Notes: a model not told the origin generated them from the sequence alone. A DNA stretch of 64,000 nt from Polynucleobacter paneuropaeus (GCF_003261235.1 NZ_CP030085.1:1221454-1285453); one strand, 5' to 3'; positions 51,210 through 61,024 are shown, numbered from the stretch's first letter. Numbers and translations are program-made.

Positions 51210-52601
51210 ATGAATCGTTTTACCCTCCAACTTGAAGAAATCAAAACTGCCTATATCGCAGAACCCAATCCCAGCCTGGAGGTTCGTTTAGAGCGCATTC
51301 GCAAAATTGAGCAAATGATCACAGCGAATGAGGACAAGATCTGCAAGGCTCTAGAAGCAGACTTTGGTTTTAGACACCCTATGGAAACTCGCTTAGCTGA
51401 ATTTGGCATGATTTATCAAGCTTGCAAACACACAAGCAAGCATCTCAAAGAGTGGATGAAACCAACCCAAGTAGAGACACCTGGATTTTTAGGCTCATCA
51501 CAAGCTTGGATTGAAAGCCAATCCATTGGTGTGGTGGGCATCCTCAGTCCGTGGAACTACCCGATTCACTTAGCTTTACTTCCTGCTATTGCTGCAATAG
51601 CAGCAGGTAACCGGGTGTGGCTCAAGACTTCTGAACGCAGCTCACGCACCTCAGGATTCCTAGCAGGGCTCATTCAAGAATATTTTCATCCTACTGAATT
51701 TTGTGTGAGCACTGGGGGTCCAGACGTCGCAGAAATCTTTGCATCTTTACCCTTTGATCATTTGTTCTTTACTGGCTCTGAAGTGATTGCTAAAAAAGTG
51801 ATGCGTTCTGCTGCAGAAAACCTGACCCCAGTCACGCTTGAGTTAGGCGGTAAATCGCCTGCCGTGATTGATTCCTCGGCTAAACTCGCTGACGCTGCTG
51901 CCAGCATTGTTTACGGCAAGTTGATTAATGCAGGCCAAACTTGTATTGCGCCTGACTATGTATTACTGCAACAAGGTCAATTGGATCCATTTGTTGCAGA
52001 GCTCAAGCAAGCGGCTCAAAAGCAATACTCCGCAGATACACAGCTGACCGGTCCTATCGATGAGAATCAGTTAGCACGTTGGAAATTTCTGGTAGAGGAT
52101 GCAGTAACTCGGGGCGCGCAAGTCATCCCATTATTGACAGAGGTGGCAAATGAAAACTTCATGCCTGTTGCATTACTTAATGTCAGTAAAGATGCAGCAG
52201 TCATGCAAGAAGAAATCTTTGGGCCAATATTGCCGATTGTGGTGATTGAGGATATCAATGCCGCAATTACCTATGTCAACAGCAAGCCAAATCCTTTAGC
52301 GCTCTATTGGTTTGGACGTGATAATAAAAATCAAGTGCGTTGGATCTCTGAAACCCGCTCTGGTGGTATGACCATCAACGACACACTCTTACACGCTGCA
52401 GTAGAGACCCTTCCTTTTGGCGGCATTGGTGCAAGCGGCATGGGTGCCTATCGCGGTAAAACAGGCTTTGATACCTTGAGTCATCAAAAATCAGTTTTAG
52501 AAGTTCACAGCTTTTTAGGGATCAAGATGTTCAAAGGCACGAATATGGCGCGTCCTCCCTATGGCAAGAAAACAGAGTTTTTACTGCGCTTATTGAAATA
52601 A
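51210..52601 (+). CDS. Aldehyde dehydrogenase, coniferyl-aldehyde dehydrogenase type
   Basis: 463 residues. ALDH superfamily with SPWNYPIHLALLPAIAAIAAGN, catalytic Glu in LELGGKSP and Cys in NAGQTCIAPDYVL; C-terminal lacks the last 30-odd residues of the long ALDHs, as in the class III/coniferyl-aldehyde group. Oxidises aromatic or fatty aldehydes to acids with NAD; the true substrate is unknown. Followed by a terminator. Confidence 0.85.
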   Translation: MNRFTLQLEEIKTAYIAEPNPSLEVRLERIRKIEQMITANEDKICKALEADFGFRHPMETRLAEFGMIYQACKHTSKHLKEWMKPTQVETPGFLGSSQAWIESQSIGVVGILSPWNYPIHLALLPAIAAIAAGNRVWLKTSERSSRTSGFLAGLIQEYFHPTEFCVSTGGPDVAEIFASLPFDHLFFTGSEVIAKKVMRSAAENLTPVTLELGGKSPAVIDSSAKLADAAASIVYGKLINAGQTCIAPDYVLLQQGQLDPFVAELKQAAQKQYSADTQLTGPIDENQLARWKFLVEDAVTRGAQVIPLLTEVANENFMPVALLNVSKDAAVMQEEIFGPILPIVVIEDINAAITYVNSKPNPLALYWFGRDNKNQVRWISETRSGGMTINDTLLHAAVETLPFGGIGASGMGAYRGKTGFDTLSHQKSVLEVHSFLGIKMFKGTNMARPPYGKKTEFLLRLLK

Positions 52602-52622
52602 GTCGGGGAAACCCTTGTATTA

Positions 52623-52655
52623 GCCTCTCCAAACTGCCATAATAAGAGGCTTTTT
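52623..52655 (+). terminator. Terminator after the aldehyde dehydrogenase
   Basis: GCCTCT (52623-52628) pairs with AGAGGC (52645-52650) followed by TTTTT. The loop is 16 bases. Confidence 0.7.
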
Positions 52656-52738
52656 AAAGCAATTTGATTCATCGCCCCCCAGCTATATTTCAGCGATTCG
52701 TTTAGAAGTCATAAACATACCAACGCTGCCGCTTGTCT

Positions 52739-52814
52739 GATGGTCGATGCCTTTGACCATCGCACCCTTAAAAACATTGGGTGCACAAACGGAGACATCC
52801 CTTGAAGGGGATGT
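52739..52814 (+). promoter_or_regulatory. Three tandem hairpins in the helicase leader
   Basis: Hairpin 1: GATGGTC (52739-52745) with GACCATC (52755-52761). Hairpin 2: GCACCC (52762-52767) with GGGTGC (52779-52784). Hairpin 3: ACATCCC (52795-52801) with GGGATGT (52808-52814), which masks the only purine-rich ribosome-binding-like stretch (AAGGGG) and an ATG at 52811, eight bases before the proposed start. The leader from the previous terminator is about 165 bases. Confidence 0.6.
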
Positions 52815-52822
52815 GTAATAGC

Positions 52823-54325
52823 ATGACTTTTTCTAAAGAAACGAAACCTGAGTCTACGGACTCAAAGCACGCTGAAAGTACCTTTCAGTCTTTTGCCCTT
52901 GCGGCACCACTCCTTAAAAACGTTGCTGAATTAGGCTTTACTCACGCAACTCCAGTGCAAGCTCAGGTTATTCCTGCGGCATTAACTGGTGTTGATTTGT
53001 TAGTAAGTAGCCAGACCGGTAGCGGCAAGACAGCAGCATTTTTGTTGCCATTGATTAACCAACTCATTGAGAGCAACCCTAACAGCTCACCAGTGCCAGG
53101 ACGCGCACAACCTAAAGTGTTAGTGCTCTGCCCTACTCGTGAATTAGCTCAGCAGGTAACCGCTGATGCTGTGAACCTGGTTCGCGGCTTCAAAGGAATC
53201 CGAATTGCCACCGTCATGGGTGGGATGCCTTATGGCAAACAAATTCAGGCTCTTAAAGGGGCATTACTCGTGGTTGCTACTCCTGGCCGCTTGCTCGACT
53301 TGTGCGATAGCAAAGCTATTCGTCTTGATGATGTCAAACAACTCGTGATTGATGAGGCTGATCGCATGCTCGACATGGGATTTGCTGATGATCTTGAAGC
53401 AATTGATAAGCGTTGCGCCGGTCGTAACCAAACTTTGATGTTCTCTGCAACCTTTGCACCGAAGATCATGTCTTTAGCTAATGCATTAACCAAGGATGCC
53501 ATGCGTATCGAATTGGCTCATGCTGGCGATAAACATGCCAACATTGAACAGAAGTTACATTGGGCCGATAGCACTTCACACAAACATAAATTACTTGAGC
53601 ATATTTTGGCTGATGCCACCTTAGATCAAGCAGTTGTATTTGCAAGTACCCAAATTGAAAGCGAGAAAATCGCTGATACTCTCCGTGCTAATGGCTACGA
53701 AGCTAGCGCCCTTCATGGTGCAATGCCTCAAGCTGTGCGGATGCGTCGCTTAGAGTCTTTGCGCAAAGGCCATACCAAGATTTTGGTAGCAACTGATGTA
53801 GCAGCTCGTGGTATTGATGTGCCTCGTATCACTCACGTGATTAACTTTGGACTCCCAATGAAACCAGAGGACTATACGCACCGTATCGGTCGTACTGGTC
53901 GTGCGGGTCGCAGCGGTGTTGCGATTACCTTAGTTGAGCACCGTGATCGTGCCAAGATTCGCAATATTGAGCGTTTTACTCAGCAAGATATTGCAGCCTC
54001 AGTCATCGCTGGTCTTGAGCCACAAGCCAAGCCTAGCTTTGGTGGTGGCGGTGGCGGCGGACGCCCTGGTGGCGGTGGTGGTCGCGGTCGTCCTGGTGGT
54101 GGCGGTGCTCGCTCAGGCGGTGGTGGTGGCCGTTATGGCTCCGGTGCTCGCTCTGAAGCACGCTCTGGCGGTCAAGCTGATTCTCGTTCTGCGGACTCAC
54201 GTCCAAGTAATGGCAATCGCTTTGCTGACTCGCGTCCAAGTCGCTCAGGTGATTCACGTCCTGCTGGTCCTCGCTTTGCTAAAGCGAAGTCTGGTGGACA
54301 ACGTAAGAACTTTAGCGGTAGCTAA
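52823..54325 (+). CDS. DEAD-box RNA helicase (RhlE-like)
   Basis: 500 residues from MTFSKETKPE. Motifs: Q motif FTHATPVQAQVIP, I SQTGSGKTAAF, II DEAD in VIDEADRMLDMGF, III SAT, and VI HRIGRTGRAGR. After about residue 415 comes a long Gly/Arg/Ser-rich tail (RPGGGG, SADSRPS repeats, 54040-54310), an RNA-binding extension common in betaproteobacterial RhlE. Involved in RNA unwinding in decay or ribosome assembly, often cold-induced. The tail is low-complexity DNA. Start chosen at the ATG after the hairpins; a GTG 14 codons upstream is unlikely. Confidence 0.9.
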   Translation: MTFSKETKPESTDSKHAESTFQSFALAAPLLKNVAELGFTHATPVQAQVIPAALTGVDLLVSSQTGSGKTAAFLLPLINQLIESNPNSSPVPGRAQPKVLVLCPTRELAQQVTADAVNLVRGFKGIRIATVMGGMPYGKQIQALKGALLVVATPGRLLDLCDSKAIRLDDVKQLVIDEADRMLDMGFADDLEAIDKRCAGRNQTLMFSATFAPKIMSLANALTKDAMRIELAHAGDKHANIEQKLHWADSTSHKHKLLEHILADATLDQAVVFASTQIESEKIADTLRANGYEASALHGAMPQAVRMRRLESLRKGHTKILVATDVAARGIDVPRITHVINFGLPMKPEDYTHRIGRTGRAGRSGVAITLVEHRDRAKIRNIERFTQQDIAASVIAGLEPQAKPSFGGGGGGGRPGGGGGRGRPGGGGARSGGGGGRYGSGARSEARSGGQADSRSADSRPSNGNRFADSRPSRSGDSRPAGPRFAKAKSGGQRKNFSGS

Positions 54326-54327
54326 TC

Positions 54328-54891
54328 ATGCCTCACCAGCGTCGCCTCCTTTCTAAATGGAATCGAGTCGATTCTGGTGAACTTCATCTTGCGCCTCGTA
54401 GATGGCAAAGATGGCTCAGTGATACCGGCTCATTAACCCAAAAAATTGAGGAGCATATTGCCCAGAAGCTCGAAGTTCGGGTTCTGCGTGATAGTCGTCA
54501 AGCCCTAAATAGCGATGAGAGTCGCTATTTTCATTTTCAGCCTCAGCGCTGCCGTGTTCGTGAAGTTTTGCTTTGTAAAGGCAATACCCCTCTAGTGATT
54601 GCGCGTAGCGTGATACCCGCTAGCAGCATACTTGGGGGCAATCAAGGCTTGCTTCGTTTGGGCAACAAACCACTTGGTGCCGTCTTATTTGCCAAGAAGC
54701 CAAATTCATCCAAACGCAAAGTACTTCGAGAAATTTGTTATTTGTCTAAACGTGATCCTTTTTGGCAACACTTTCAGAAGCTGTATCCATCGCTACCATC
54801 AAAATTGTGGGCAAGACGAACGCTCTATCAATTGAAAGGCAAACCGATCTTGGTTTGCGAAGTATTCCTGCCTGCCCTATTGGCTACTTAA
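54328..54891 (+). CDS. ubiC: Chorismate pyruvate-lyase
   Basis: First step of ubiquinone synthesis: chorismate to 4-hydroxybenzoate plus pyruvate. 187 residues with WLSDTGSLTQK, VREVLL, ARSVIPASSI, LGNKPLGAVLFA, WARRTLY and C-terminal VCEVFLP, all matching UbiC. Starts two bases after the helicase stop, and its 3' end overlaps hemD by 15 bases. Confidence 0.92.
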   Translation: MPHQRRLLSKWNRVDSGELHLAPRRWQRWLSDTGSLTQKIEEHIAQKLEVRVLRDSRQALNSDESRYFHFQPQRCRVREVLLCKGNTPLVIARSVIPASSILGGNQGLLRLGNKPLGAVLFAKKPNSSKRKVLREICYLSKRDPFWQHFQKLYPSLPSKLWARRTLYQLKGKPILVCEVFLPALLAT

Positions 54892-55719
54892 GCTTTTAAT
54901 CCATCCTAAGCTAGCCTGAATCAAAGCCTCATCGCCTGGCTCAGAAACTAAGACATTAGCAAAACCTGCTGCTTTTGCAGCATCAGCAATATTGTCATGC
55001 GGACAGAGTGCATTGGCATCACTCAAGCTTTGTCTAAATTGATCCTCAATCACATTACCTAGATACCGAACTGCTTCTGAAGAAGTTAAGACCCAAAGCG
55101 AGTCAGCGAAATTCATCTCATGAACTGGTAACCATGCTGGGTTATCAATGGCAAGCGGTACACGGGTATAGACCGAGATCGCCGTCACCCTTGCACCCGC
55201 AGCCTCAAGAGTTTCTGCAAGCCAATCACGACCGCCCTCGCCTTTGAAGATCACCACTTTTTTGCTGGGCCAATTCCATCCCAGGGTTTGAAGCTTTTGC
55301 CATAGACCTTCAGAATCCCAGCCTGCATTTTGCTCAGGCATCAGAATGGGTGTGGGGCTGTCCTCCGAGCCAATACCATGATGTCGCAAAGCCTGGGCAC
55401 TACTGCCACCCATGACACCAATTGGAATAATGTCTCTAGCTAAATCTTGCCAAGCGCACTCAATTAAGCGCAAGGTACATTCGATTGCATTGGGGCTCAC
55501 AAAGATTGCGAGATCGGCATCTTGCATAGCACTGATGACCTCTGAAATCAGCTCTTCATCTGCCTTTGGAATGATCGTCAATAAAGGTAGTGACAGAATT
55601 TGTGGTGGCTGAGTAACGGTATGACTCGATAGTGCTGCGCTGAGCAACTCCATTAGGTGACGAGCTTGACCAACTGGCCTGGTGATAACAATGGTTTTTG
55701 TATTCACTTTGATAGTCAC
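54877..55719 (-). CDS. hemD: Uroporphyrinogen-III synthase
   Basis: Closes and inverts ring D of the tetrapyrrole. 280 residues in a low-conservation two-domain fold. IVITRPVGQARHLMELL, FVSPNAIE, FKGEGGRDWLAETLEAAGARV and the C-terminal TSSEAVRYL fit the family. It starts four bases after hemC on the same strand, the usual hemCD pairing. Confidence 0.88.
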   Translation of the reverse strand: MTIKVNTKTIVITRPVGQARHLMELLSAALSSHTVTQPPQILSLPLLTIIPKADEELISEVISAMQDADLAIFVSPNAIECTLRLIECAWQDLARDIIPIGVMGGSSAQALRHHGIGSEDSPTPILMPEQNAGWDSEGLWQKLQTLGWNWPSKKVVIFKGEGGRDWLAETLEAAGARVTAISVYTRVPLAIDNPAWLPVHEMNFADSLWVLTSSEAVRYLGNVIEDQFRQSLSDANALCPHDNIADAAKAAGFANVLVSEPGDEALIQASLGWIKSLSSQ

Positions 55720-55723
55720 GGCT

Positions 55724-56674
55724 TTACTTAGGTAGTAAAGCGGCTGCGCCCTGAGATATCAGGTCTTGAGCTACCGCTAAGCCTAATGCCTCAGCTTCAG
55801 CTACTGTTTGCACTGGGGCATTCGCATTTGCTCTACAAATAGTTTGACCATCAACGCTTGCTACAAATGAACGGATTTGCATTTGCTGATTCTCAAAAAT
55901 AGCATGTGCTGCAAGTGGCACTTCACAAGAGCCGCCTAATTGGCGAGAAATCATACGTTCACTTGAAACTGCTAACAAAGTAGGTAAATCATTGAAAGGT
56001 GCAAGCCATTGCTTGATCTGAGGATGGCCTTGAAGGGTTTCGATTCCTAGGGCGCCTTGCCCTGCTGCAGGCGTATAGATATCGGCCGTCAAATACGTCC
56101 GAATACGATTCTCTAGACCCAAACGCTTTAAACCAGCGGCAGCCAAGATAATCGCCTGGTATTCGCCTCGGTCTAACTTACCTAAACGCGTATCTAAATT
56201 ACCCCGCAAAGGCTCAATCACCAAGTGCGGAAAATGGGCTCGCAGAATAGATTCTCGGCGCAGGCTGGAAGTTCCTACAACCGCGCCTTTGGGTAAATCT
56301 TCCAAATCTTGAAAATCATTGGACACGAAAGCGTCTCTTGCATCCTCACGAGCCATAATGCATGCGAGCTCAAAACCTGCTGGCATAACCATGGGTACAT
56401 CCTTTAAGGAATGTACCGCCAAGTCTGCTCGTCCATCTTCTAAAGCTGCTTCCAGCTCTTTGACAAACAGACCTTTACCCCCAACCTTGGAGAGTGCCTT
56501 ATCTAGGATCTGATCGCCCTTGGTAGTCATGCCCAAAATGCTGATTTCGCAGTCGGGATAGTGCTTTTTGAGGCAATCTCGGACATATTCAGCCTGCCAC
56601 ATGGCAAGGCGACTTTCACGGGAAGCTATGACCAAACGGCTGGGCTGAGAAGAAGAAATGGGGTTTGGGGACAT
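55724..56674 (-). CDS. hemC: Porphobilinogen deaminase
   Basis: Links four porphobilinogens into hydroxymethylbilane. 316 residues from MSPNPISSSQ; dipyrromethane cofactor Cys250 in GGSCEVPLAAH, IASRESRLAMWQ, HSLKDVP and GTSSLRRESIL. The open frame extends far upstream only because it runs antisense through argH; the ATG at 56674 is the correct start. Divergent from argH, 43 bases between ATGs. Confidence 0.96.
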   Translation of the reverse strand: MSPNPISSSQPSRLVIASRESRLAMWQAEYVRDCLKKHYPDCEISILGMTTKGDQILDKALSKVGGKGLFVKELEAALEDGRADLAVHSLKDVPMVMPAGFELACIMAREDARDAFVSNDFQDLEDLPKGAVVGTSSLRRESILRAHFPHLVIEPLRGNLDTRLGKLDRGEYQAIILAAAGLKRLGLENRIRTYLTADIYTPAAGQGALGIETLQGHPQIKQWLAPFNDLPTLLAVSSERMISRQLGGSCEVPLAAHAIFENQQMQIRSFVASVDGQTICRANANAPVQTVAEAEALGLAVAQDLISQGAAALLPK

Positions 56675-56705
56675 CACATTTAAAATAATTAAAGACCTAC
56701 AGCAA

Positions 56706-56711
56706 TATACT
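56706..56711 (+). promoter_or_regulatory. -10 element of argH, leaderless geometry
   Basis: TATACT ends six bases before the argH ATG (56718); no ribosome binding site lies between. No consensus -35 was found. Confidence 0.55.
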
Positions 56712-56717
56712 GTGTTT

Positions 56718-58139
56718 ATGAGCTCAACTAAAAATTCTCTCGCCAATAAAGCCCAAGCCTGGTCGGCCCGTTTTAACGAACCCGTCTCAGAACTGGTGCA
56801 GCGGTATACCGCCTCGGTTGGCTTTGACCAGCGCTTCGCTTTAGTCGATATTATAGGCTCACTTGCCCATGCTGAAATGCTGGCAAAGCAAAAAATCATT
56901 AGCGCCCAAGACCTGGCCGATATCCAAAAGGGAATGGCCCAGATCAAAACAGAGATTGAAGCTGGCCAATTTAATTGGCAGCTTGCTTTAGAAGATGTCC
57001 ACCTTAATATTGAGGCTCGCCTTACTGAATTGATTGGCGATGCTGGCAAACGTTTACATACCGGTCGCTCACGCAATGACCAAGTCGCCACTGATTTACG
57101 TCTTTGGCTGCGGGCTAGCGTGGATGAGATTAGTAATTCATTAACCCTCTTACGTTCTGCGTTTTTGAACTTGGCTGAGAAACATGCGGGCACTATCATG
57201 CCTGGACACACTCATCTACAAGTTGCGCAACCCATTACGTTTGGCCACCACTTGATGGCCTATTACGAAATGTTTACGCGTGATGCCAGTCGCTTAGCGG
57301 ATTTGCGCGCACGCTTTAACCGCCTACCGCTTGGCGCAGCAGCTTTAGCTGGCACCACCTATCCAATTGATCGCGAGCAAGTTGCGCATGCCCTAGATTT
57401 TGATGGCATTTGCAATAACTCTCTAGATGCTGTCTCAGACAGAGACTTTGCGATCGAGTTTTGCGCCTTTGCATCCATTTTCATGATGCATGTCTCTCGC
57501 CTATCTGAAGAGCTGGTCCTGTGGCTGAGTCCACGCTTTGGCTTTATTGATTTGCCCGATCGCTTCTGCACGGGTAGCTCGATCATGCCGCAAAAGAAGA
57601 ATCCTGACGTCCCCGAATTAGCTCGCGGCAAGACCGGTCGCGTCTATGGCGATCTCATCTCCCTCTTAACTCTGATGAAGAGCCAACCCTTGGCTTACAA
57701 CAAAGATAACCAAGAAGATAAAGAGCCATTATTTGATGCAGTGGACACCGTGCAAGATACTCTGCGCATCTTTGCTGACATGGTTCCCCATATTGAAGTG
57801 AAGGCGGAGGTTATGAAGGCTGCTGCTGAAGAAGGTTTTGCTACAGCAACCGACTTAGCTGATTACTTAGTCAAAAAAGGTTTGGCTTTCCGCGATGCCC
57901 ATGAAGCTGTGGCGCATGCAGTCAAAGCCTGCGTTGGTAGAAATTGCATGCTAACTGATCTTAGTCTGGCTGAGTTGCGCTTTGCCTGTGGCCTCGATAG
58001 TCGTCCGGAGCTTTTGGGCGACGATGTCTTTGAACTGCTCACTGTTGAAGGTTCAGTGCAATCACGTCAACACGCCGGGGGCACCGCTCCTGAGCAAGTG
58101 CTTCGTGCAATTAAACAGGCACGTAGCGAACTCAAGTAA
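56718..58139 (+). CDS. argH: Argininosuccinate lyase
   Basis: Final arginine-biosynthesis step, giving arginine and fumarate. 473 residues from MSSTKNSLAN; signature GSSIMPQKKNPD (286-297), the TGRSRNDQVATD segment (115-126) and GHTHLQVAQP. The start is the ATG six bases after TATACT; a longer frame begins 20 codons upstream inside the hemC promoter. Convergent with the decarboxylase gene. Confidence 0.97.
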   Translation: MSSTKNSLANKAQAWSARFNEPVSELVQRYTASVGFDQRFALVDIIGSLAHAEMLAKQKIISAQDLADIQKGMAQIKTEIEAGQFNWQLALEDVHLNIEARLTELIGDAGKRLHTGRSRNDQVATDLRLWLRASVDEISNSLTLLRSAFLNLAEKHAGTIMPGHTHLQVAQPITFGHHLMAYYEMFTRDASRLADLRARFNRLPLGAAALAGTTYPIDREQVAHALDFDGICNNSLDAVSDRDFAIEFCAFASIFMMHVSRLSEELVLWLSPRFGFIDLPDRFCTGSSIMPQKKNPDVPELARGKTGRVYGDLISLLTLMKSQPLAYNKDNQEDKEPLFDAVDTVQDTLRIFADMVPHIEVKAEVMKAAAEEGFATATDLADYLVKKGLAFRDAHEAVAHAVKACVGRNCMLTDLSLAELRFACGLDSRPELLGDDVFELLTVEGSVQSRQHAGGTAPEQVLRAIKQARSELK

Positions 58140-58143
58140 TTTA

Positions 58144-58162
58144 TTAGTTACGCTGTAACTAA
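58144..58162. repeat. Inverted repeat at the argH/decarboxylase junction
   Basis: TTAGTTAC (58144-58151), GCT, GTAACTAA (58155-58162): perfect arms in a 19-base convergent gap. No long T-run, so at most a weak bidirectional terminator. Confidence 0.4.
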
Positions 58163-60408
58163 GCTCTCACACAATCGACGTAGTACTCAGTGCGGCCGTT
58201 CGCTTCGGTCTTCACTAATCCGTGAATATCGGTCTCGAAGCCAGGAAACTTCTCATTGAAATCACGTGCAAAGTAGAGATAGTCAACAATGCGTTTATTA
58301 AAACGCTCGCCTGGAATCAGCAAAGGAATACCTGGTGGATAAGGCGTTACCAACATGGCAGTAATTCTGCCCTCAAGCTTGTCGACAGGTACACGATCTA
58401 CTTCACGGTGCGCCATTTTGGCCCAAGCTTCGGCTGGCAACATCGCAGGCACCATGTCTGAGGTATACATCTCGGTAGTCATGCGCGCTACATCACGACT
58501 CTTATAGAACTCATGAATCTGCTGACAGACATCTTTTAAACCAACCCGCTCATAACGAGGATGCTTGGCTACAAATTCAGGGAGAACCTTCCAAAGGGGC
58601 ATGTTCTTATCAAAATGATCTTTGAATTGCTGTAACTCGGTCACGAGCGTATTCCAGCGACCTTTGGTGATACCGATGGTGAACATGATGAAGAAGGAAT
58701 ACAAACCGCACTTCTCAACGATCACACCGTGCTCAGCCAAATACTTAGTGACGATACTAGCTGGGATACCCATCTCACCAAACTTGCCATCAATGTCCAA
58801 ACCCGGCGTCACAATCGTGGCCTTGATCGGATCCAACATATTGAAATCCTTGGCTAACTTACCAAAGTCATGCCATGACGCATTAGGCTCTAGCACCCAG
58901 TCAGAACGCTCACCAATACCCTCTTGCGCAATATGATCTGGGCCCCAAACCTGGAACCACCAGTCAGCGCCAAACTGATGATCGACTTCGCGCATCGCGC
59001 GACGGAAGTCCATCGCTTCTGCAATCGACTCTTCCACCAAAGTGGTACCGCCAGGCGATTCCATCATGGCTGCTGACACATCGCAAGAAGCAATGATCGA
59101 ATACTGTGGACTAGTTGAGGTATGCATTAGGTAGGATTCGTTAAAGCAATCACGATCTAACTTACGCTCTTCAGCGTCTTGCACCAATACTTGTGAGGCT
59201 TGCGATAAGCCTGCCAATAATTTATGAGTCGATTGGGTAGCAAACATCAAACTCTTTTTAGTACGCTTTTGCTCTGAGCCAATTGCATGCATGTCTTTGT
59301 AGAAAGGATGGAATGCCGCATGGGGCAACCAAGCTTCATCGAAATGCAAAGAATCCACTTTGCCATCGAGCATCTCTTTAATCATCTCAACGTTATAAAT
59401 AATGCCATCGTAAGTACTCTGCGTTAAGGTCATCACACGGGGGATAACATTTTTATCCTTGATGAAAGGATTAGCGTCAATCTTCTTCTTAATATTGGCC
59501 CACTCAAACTCTTCTTTAGGGATTGGGCCAATAATGCCGAGGTGATTGCGAGTTGGCATTAAGAAGACGGGAATCGCGCCCATCATCGTGATTGAATGAA
59601 TCACGGACTTATGGCAATTGCGGTCTACTAGGACCACATCGCTGGGCGCAACGGTGGAGTGCCAGACAATCTTGTTAGAGGTCGAGGTGCCATTAGTCAC
59701 AAAGAACAAATGGTCAGCATTAAAAATACGCGCTGCATTACGCTCACTCGCCAAAACAGGACCGGTGTGATCTAGCAATTGACCGAGCTCTTCCACTGCA
59801 TTACATACGTCTGCGCGGAGCATATTCTCACCAAAGAACTGGTGGAACATTCTGCCAACGGGACTCTTCAAAAAGGCAACGCCACCTGAGTGCCCTGGGC
59901 AATGCCAGGAATACGAGCCTTCTGAGGCGTAATGCGTGAGGGCCTTAAAGAATGGAGGTGACAAAGAATCAAGATAAACCTTGGCTTCGCGAATGATATG
60001 ACGCGCCACAAACTCAGGGGTATCTTCATTCATATGAATGAAGCCATGCAGCTCACGCAGAATATCGTTAGGCATATGGCGAGAAGTACTGGTCTCACCA
60101 TAAAGGAAGATGGGAATATCTTCATTACGCTTACGCACCTCGGCAATAAACGCGCGCAGATTATTTAAAGCAGGCAAATCATTGTCTTCAGAATCAGACA
60201 CAAACTCTTCATCATCAATAGATACGATGAATGTCGATGCGCGTGAGGCCTGTTGAGCAAAAGAAGTTAAGTCGCCATAACTAGTCAAACCGATGACTTC
60301 CATACCCTCGGTTTCAATTGCTTCTGCCAAATCACGAATACCAGAGCCCGAGATGTTCTCAGCACGAAAGTCTTCATCAATGATGATGATAGGGAAACGG
60401 AATTTCAT
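58159..60408 (-). CDS. Arginine/lysine/ornithine decarboxylase
   Basis: PLP-dependent fold-type I enzyme of the biodegradative (inducible-type) family. 749 residues: N-terminal wing domain with a response-regulator-like fold (1 to about 130), catalytic domain with cofactor Lys in ATQSTHKLLAGLSQAS (about 385), and C-terminal domain. Releases CO2 to give agmatine, cadaverine or putrescine; the substrate cannot be read from the sequence. AAGGG ribosome binding site. Lies near argH and the cyanophycin locus. Confidence 0.9.
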   Translation of the reverse strand: MKFRFPIIIIDEDFRAENISGSGIRDLAEAIETEGMEVIGLTSYGDLTSFAQQASRASTFIVSIDDEEFVSDSEDNDLPALNNLRAFIAEVRKRNEDIPIFLYGETSTSRHMPNDILRELHGFIHMNEDTPEFVARHIIREAKVYLDSLSPPFFKALTHYASEGSYSWHCPGHSGGVAFLKSPVGRMFHQFFGENMLRADVCNAVEELGQLLDHTGPVLASERNAARIFNADHLFFVTNGTSTSNKIVWHSTVAPSDVVLVDRNCHKSVIHSITMMGAIPVFLMPTRNHLGIIGPIPKEEFEWANIKKKIDANPFIKDKNVIPRVMTLTQSTYDGIIYNVEMIKEMLDGKVDSLHFDEAWLPHAAFHPFYKDMHAIGSEQKRTKKSLMFATQSTHKLLAGLSQASQVLVQDAEERKLDRDCFNESYLMHTSTSPQYSIIASCDVSAAMMESPGGTTLVEESIAEAMDFRRAMREVDHQFGADWWFQVWGPDHIAQEGIGERSDWVLEPNASWHDFGKLAKDFNMLDPIKATIVTPGLDIDGKFGEMGIPASIVTKYLAEHGVIVEKCGLYSFFIMFTIGITKGRWNTLVTELQQFKDHFDKNMPLWKVLPEFVAKHPRYERVGLKDVCQQIHEFYKSRDVARMTTEMYTSDMVPAMLPAEAWAKMAHREVDRVPVDKLEGRITAMLVTPYPPGIPLLIPGERFNKRIVDYLYFARDFNEKFPGFETDIHGLVKTEANGRTEYYVDCVRA

Positions 60409-60451
60409 GAGGACCCTTTAGGTTCGCAAGCGATTAGTGAATGAAGATAAC

Positions 60452-61018
60452 TTAGGTCTTGGGCAGAGTAACGCCGCTTTGACCTTGATATTTACCGCCG
60501 CGATCTTTGTAAGAGGTGCCGCAAACTTCATCACTCTCAAAGAATAAAACTTGAGCACAGCCTTCACCAGCATAAATTTTGGCTGGCAATGGTGTTGTAT
60601 TAGAAAACTCTAGCGTCACATAACCTTCCCACTCGGGTTCAAATGGGGTCACGTTCACGATGATTCCGCAACGTGCATAAGTACTTTTACCAACGCAAAT
60701 TGTCAAGACGTTACGGGGTATCTTAAAAAACTCTACTGTTCTTGCCAAAGCAAATGAATTGGGTGGAATGATGCAAACATCGCCCTTGAAATCGACAAAC
60801 GATTGTTCATCAAAGTTCTTGGGGTCAACAATGGTGCTATTGATGTTTGTGAAAATCTTGAACTCATTCGCGCAACGAATGTCATAGCCATAGCTCGAGG
60901 TGCCATAACTCACAATTTTGTGGCCGGCAGTATCTTGGCGAACTTGGCCGGGTTCAAATGGGCTGATCATGCCTTGCGCGCCCATACGGCGGATCCAGTG
61001 GTCTGATTTAATAGTCAT
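60452..61018 (-). CDS. dcd: dCTP deaminase
   Basis: Converts dCTP to dUTP, feeding thymidylate synthesis. 188 residues from MTIKSDHWIRRM, with SYGYDIR, ARCGIIVNVTPFEPEWEG and the C-terminal DRGGKYQGQSGVTLPK. The ATG at 61018 has no ribosome binding site but TACAAT ends six bases before it; the in-frame extension of 12 codons upstream is not used. Confidence 0.96.
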   Translation of the reverse strand: MTIKSDHWIRRMGAQGMISPFEPGQVRQDTAGHKIVSYGTSSYGYDIRCANEFKIFTNINSTIVDPKNFDEQSFVDFKGDVCIIPPNSFALARTVEFFKIPRNVLTICVGKSTYARCGIIVNVTPFEPEWEGYVTLEFSNTTPLPAKIYAGEGCAQVLFFESDEVCGTSYKDRGGKYQGQSGVTLPKT

Positions 61019-61024
61019 GGCCGG

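Noticed and set aside
53934..54356. 140-codon frame in the helicase tail
   Set aside because: Shadow of the Gly/Arg-rich repeat coding region in another frame.
56675..57211. Upstream extension of hemC to 495 codons
   Set aside because: The extra 179 codons run antisense through argH; HemC homologues start at the ATG at 56674.
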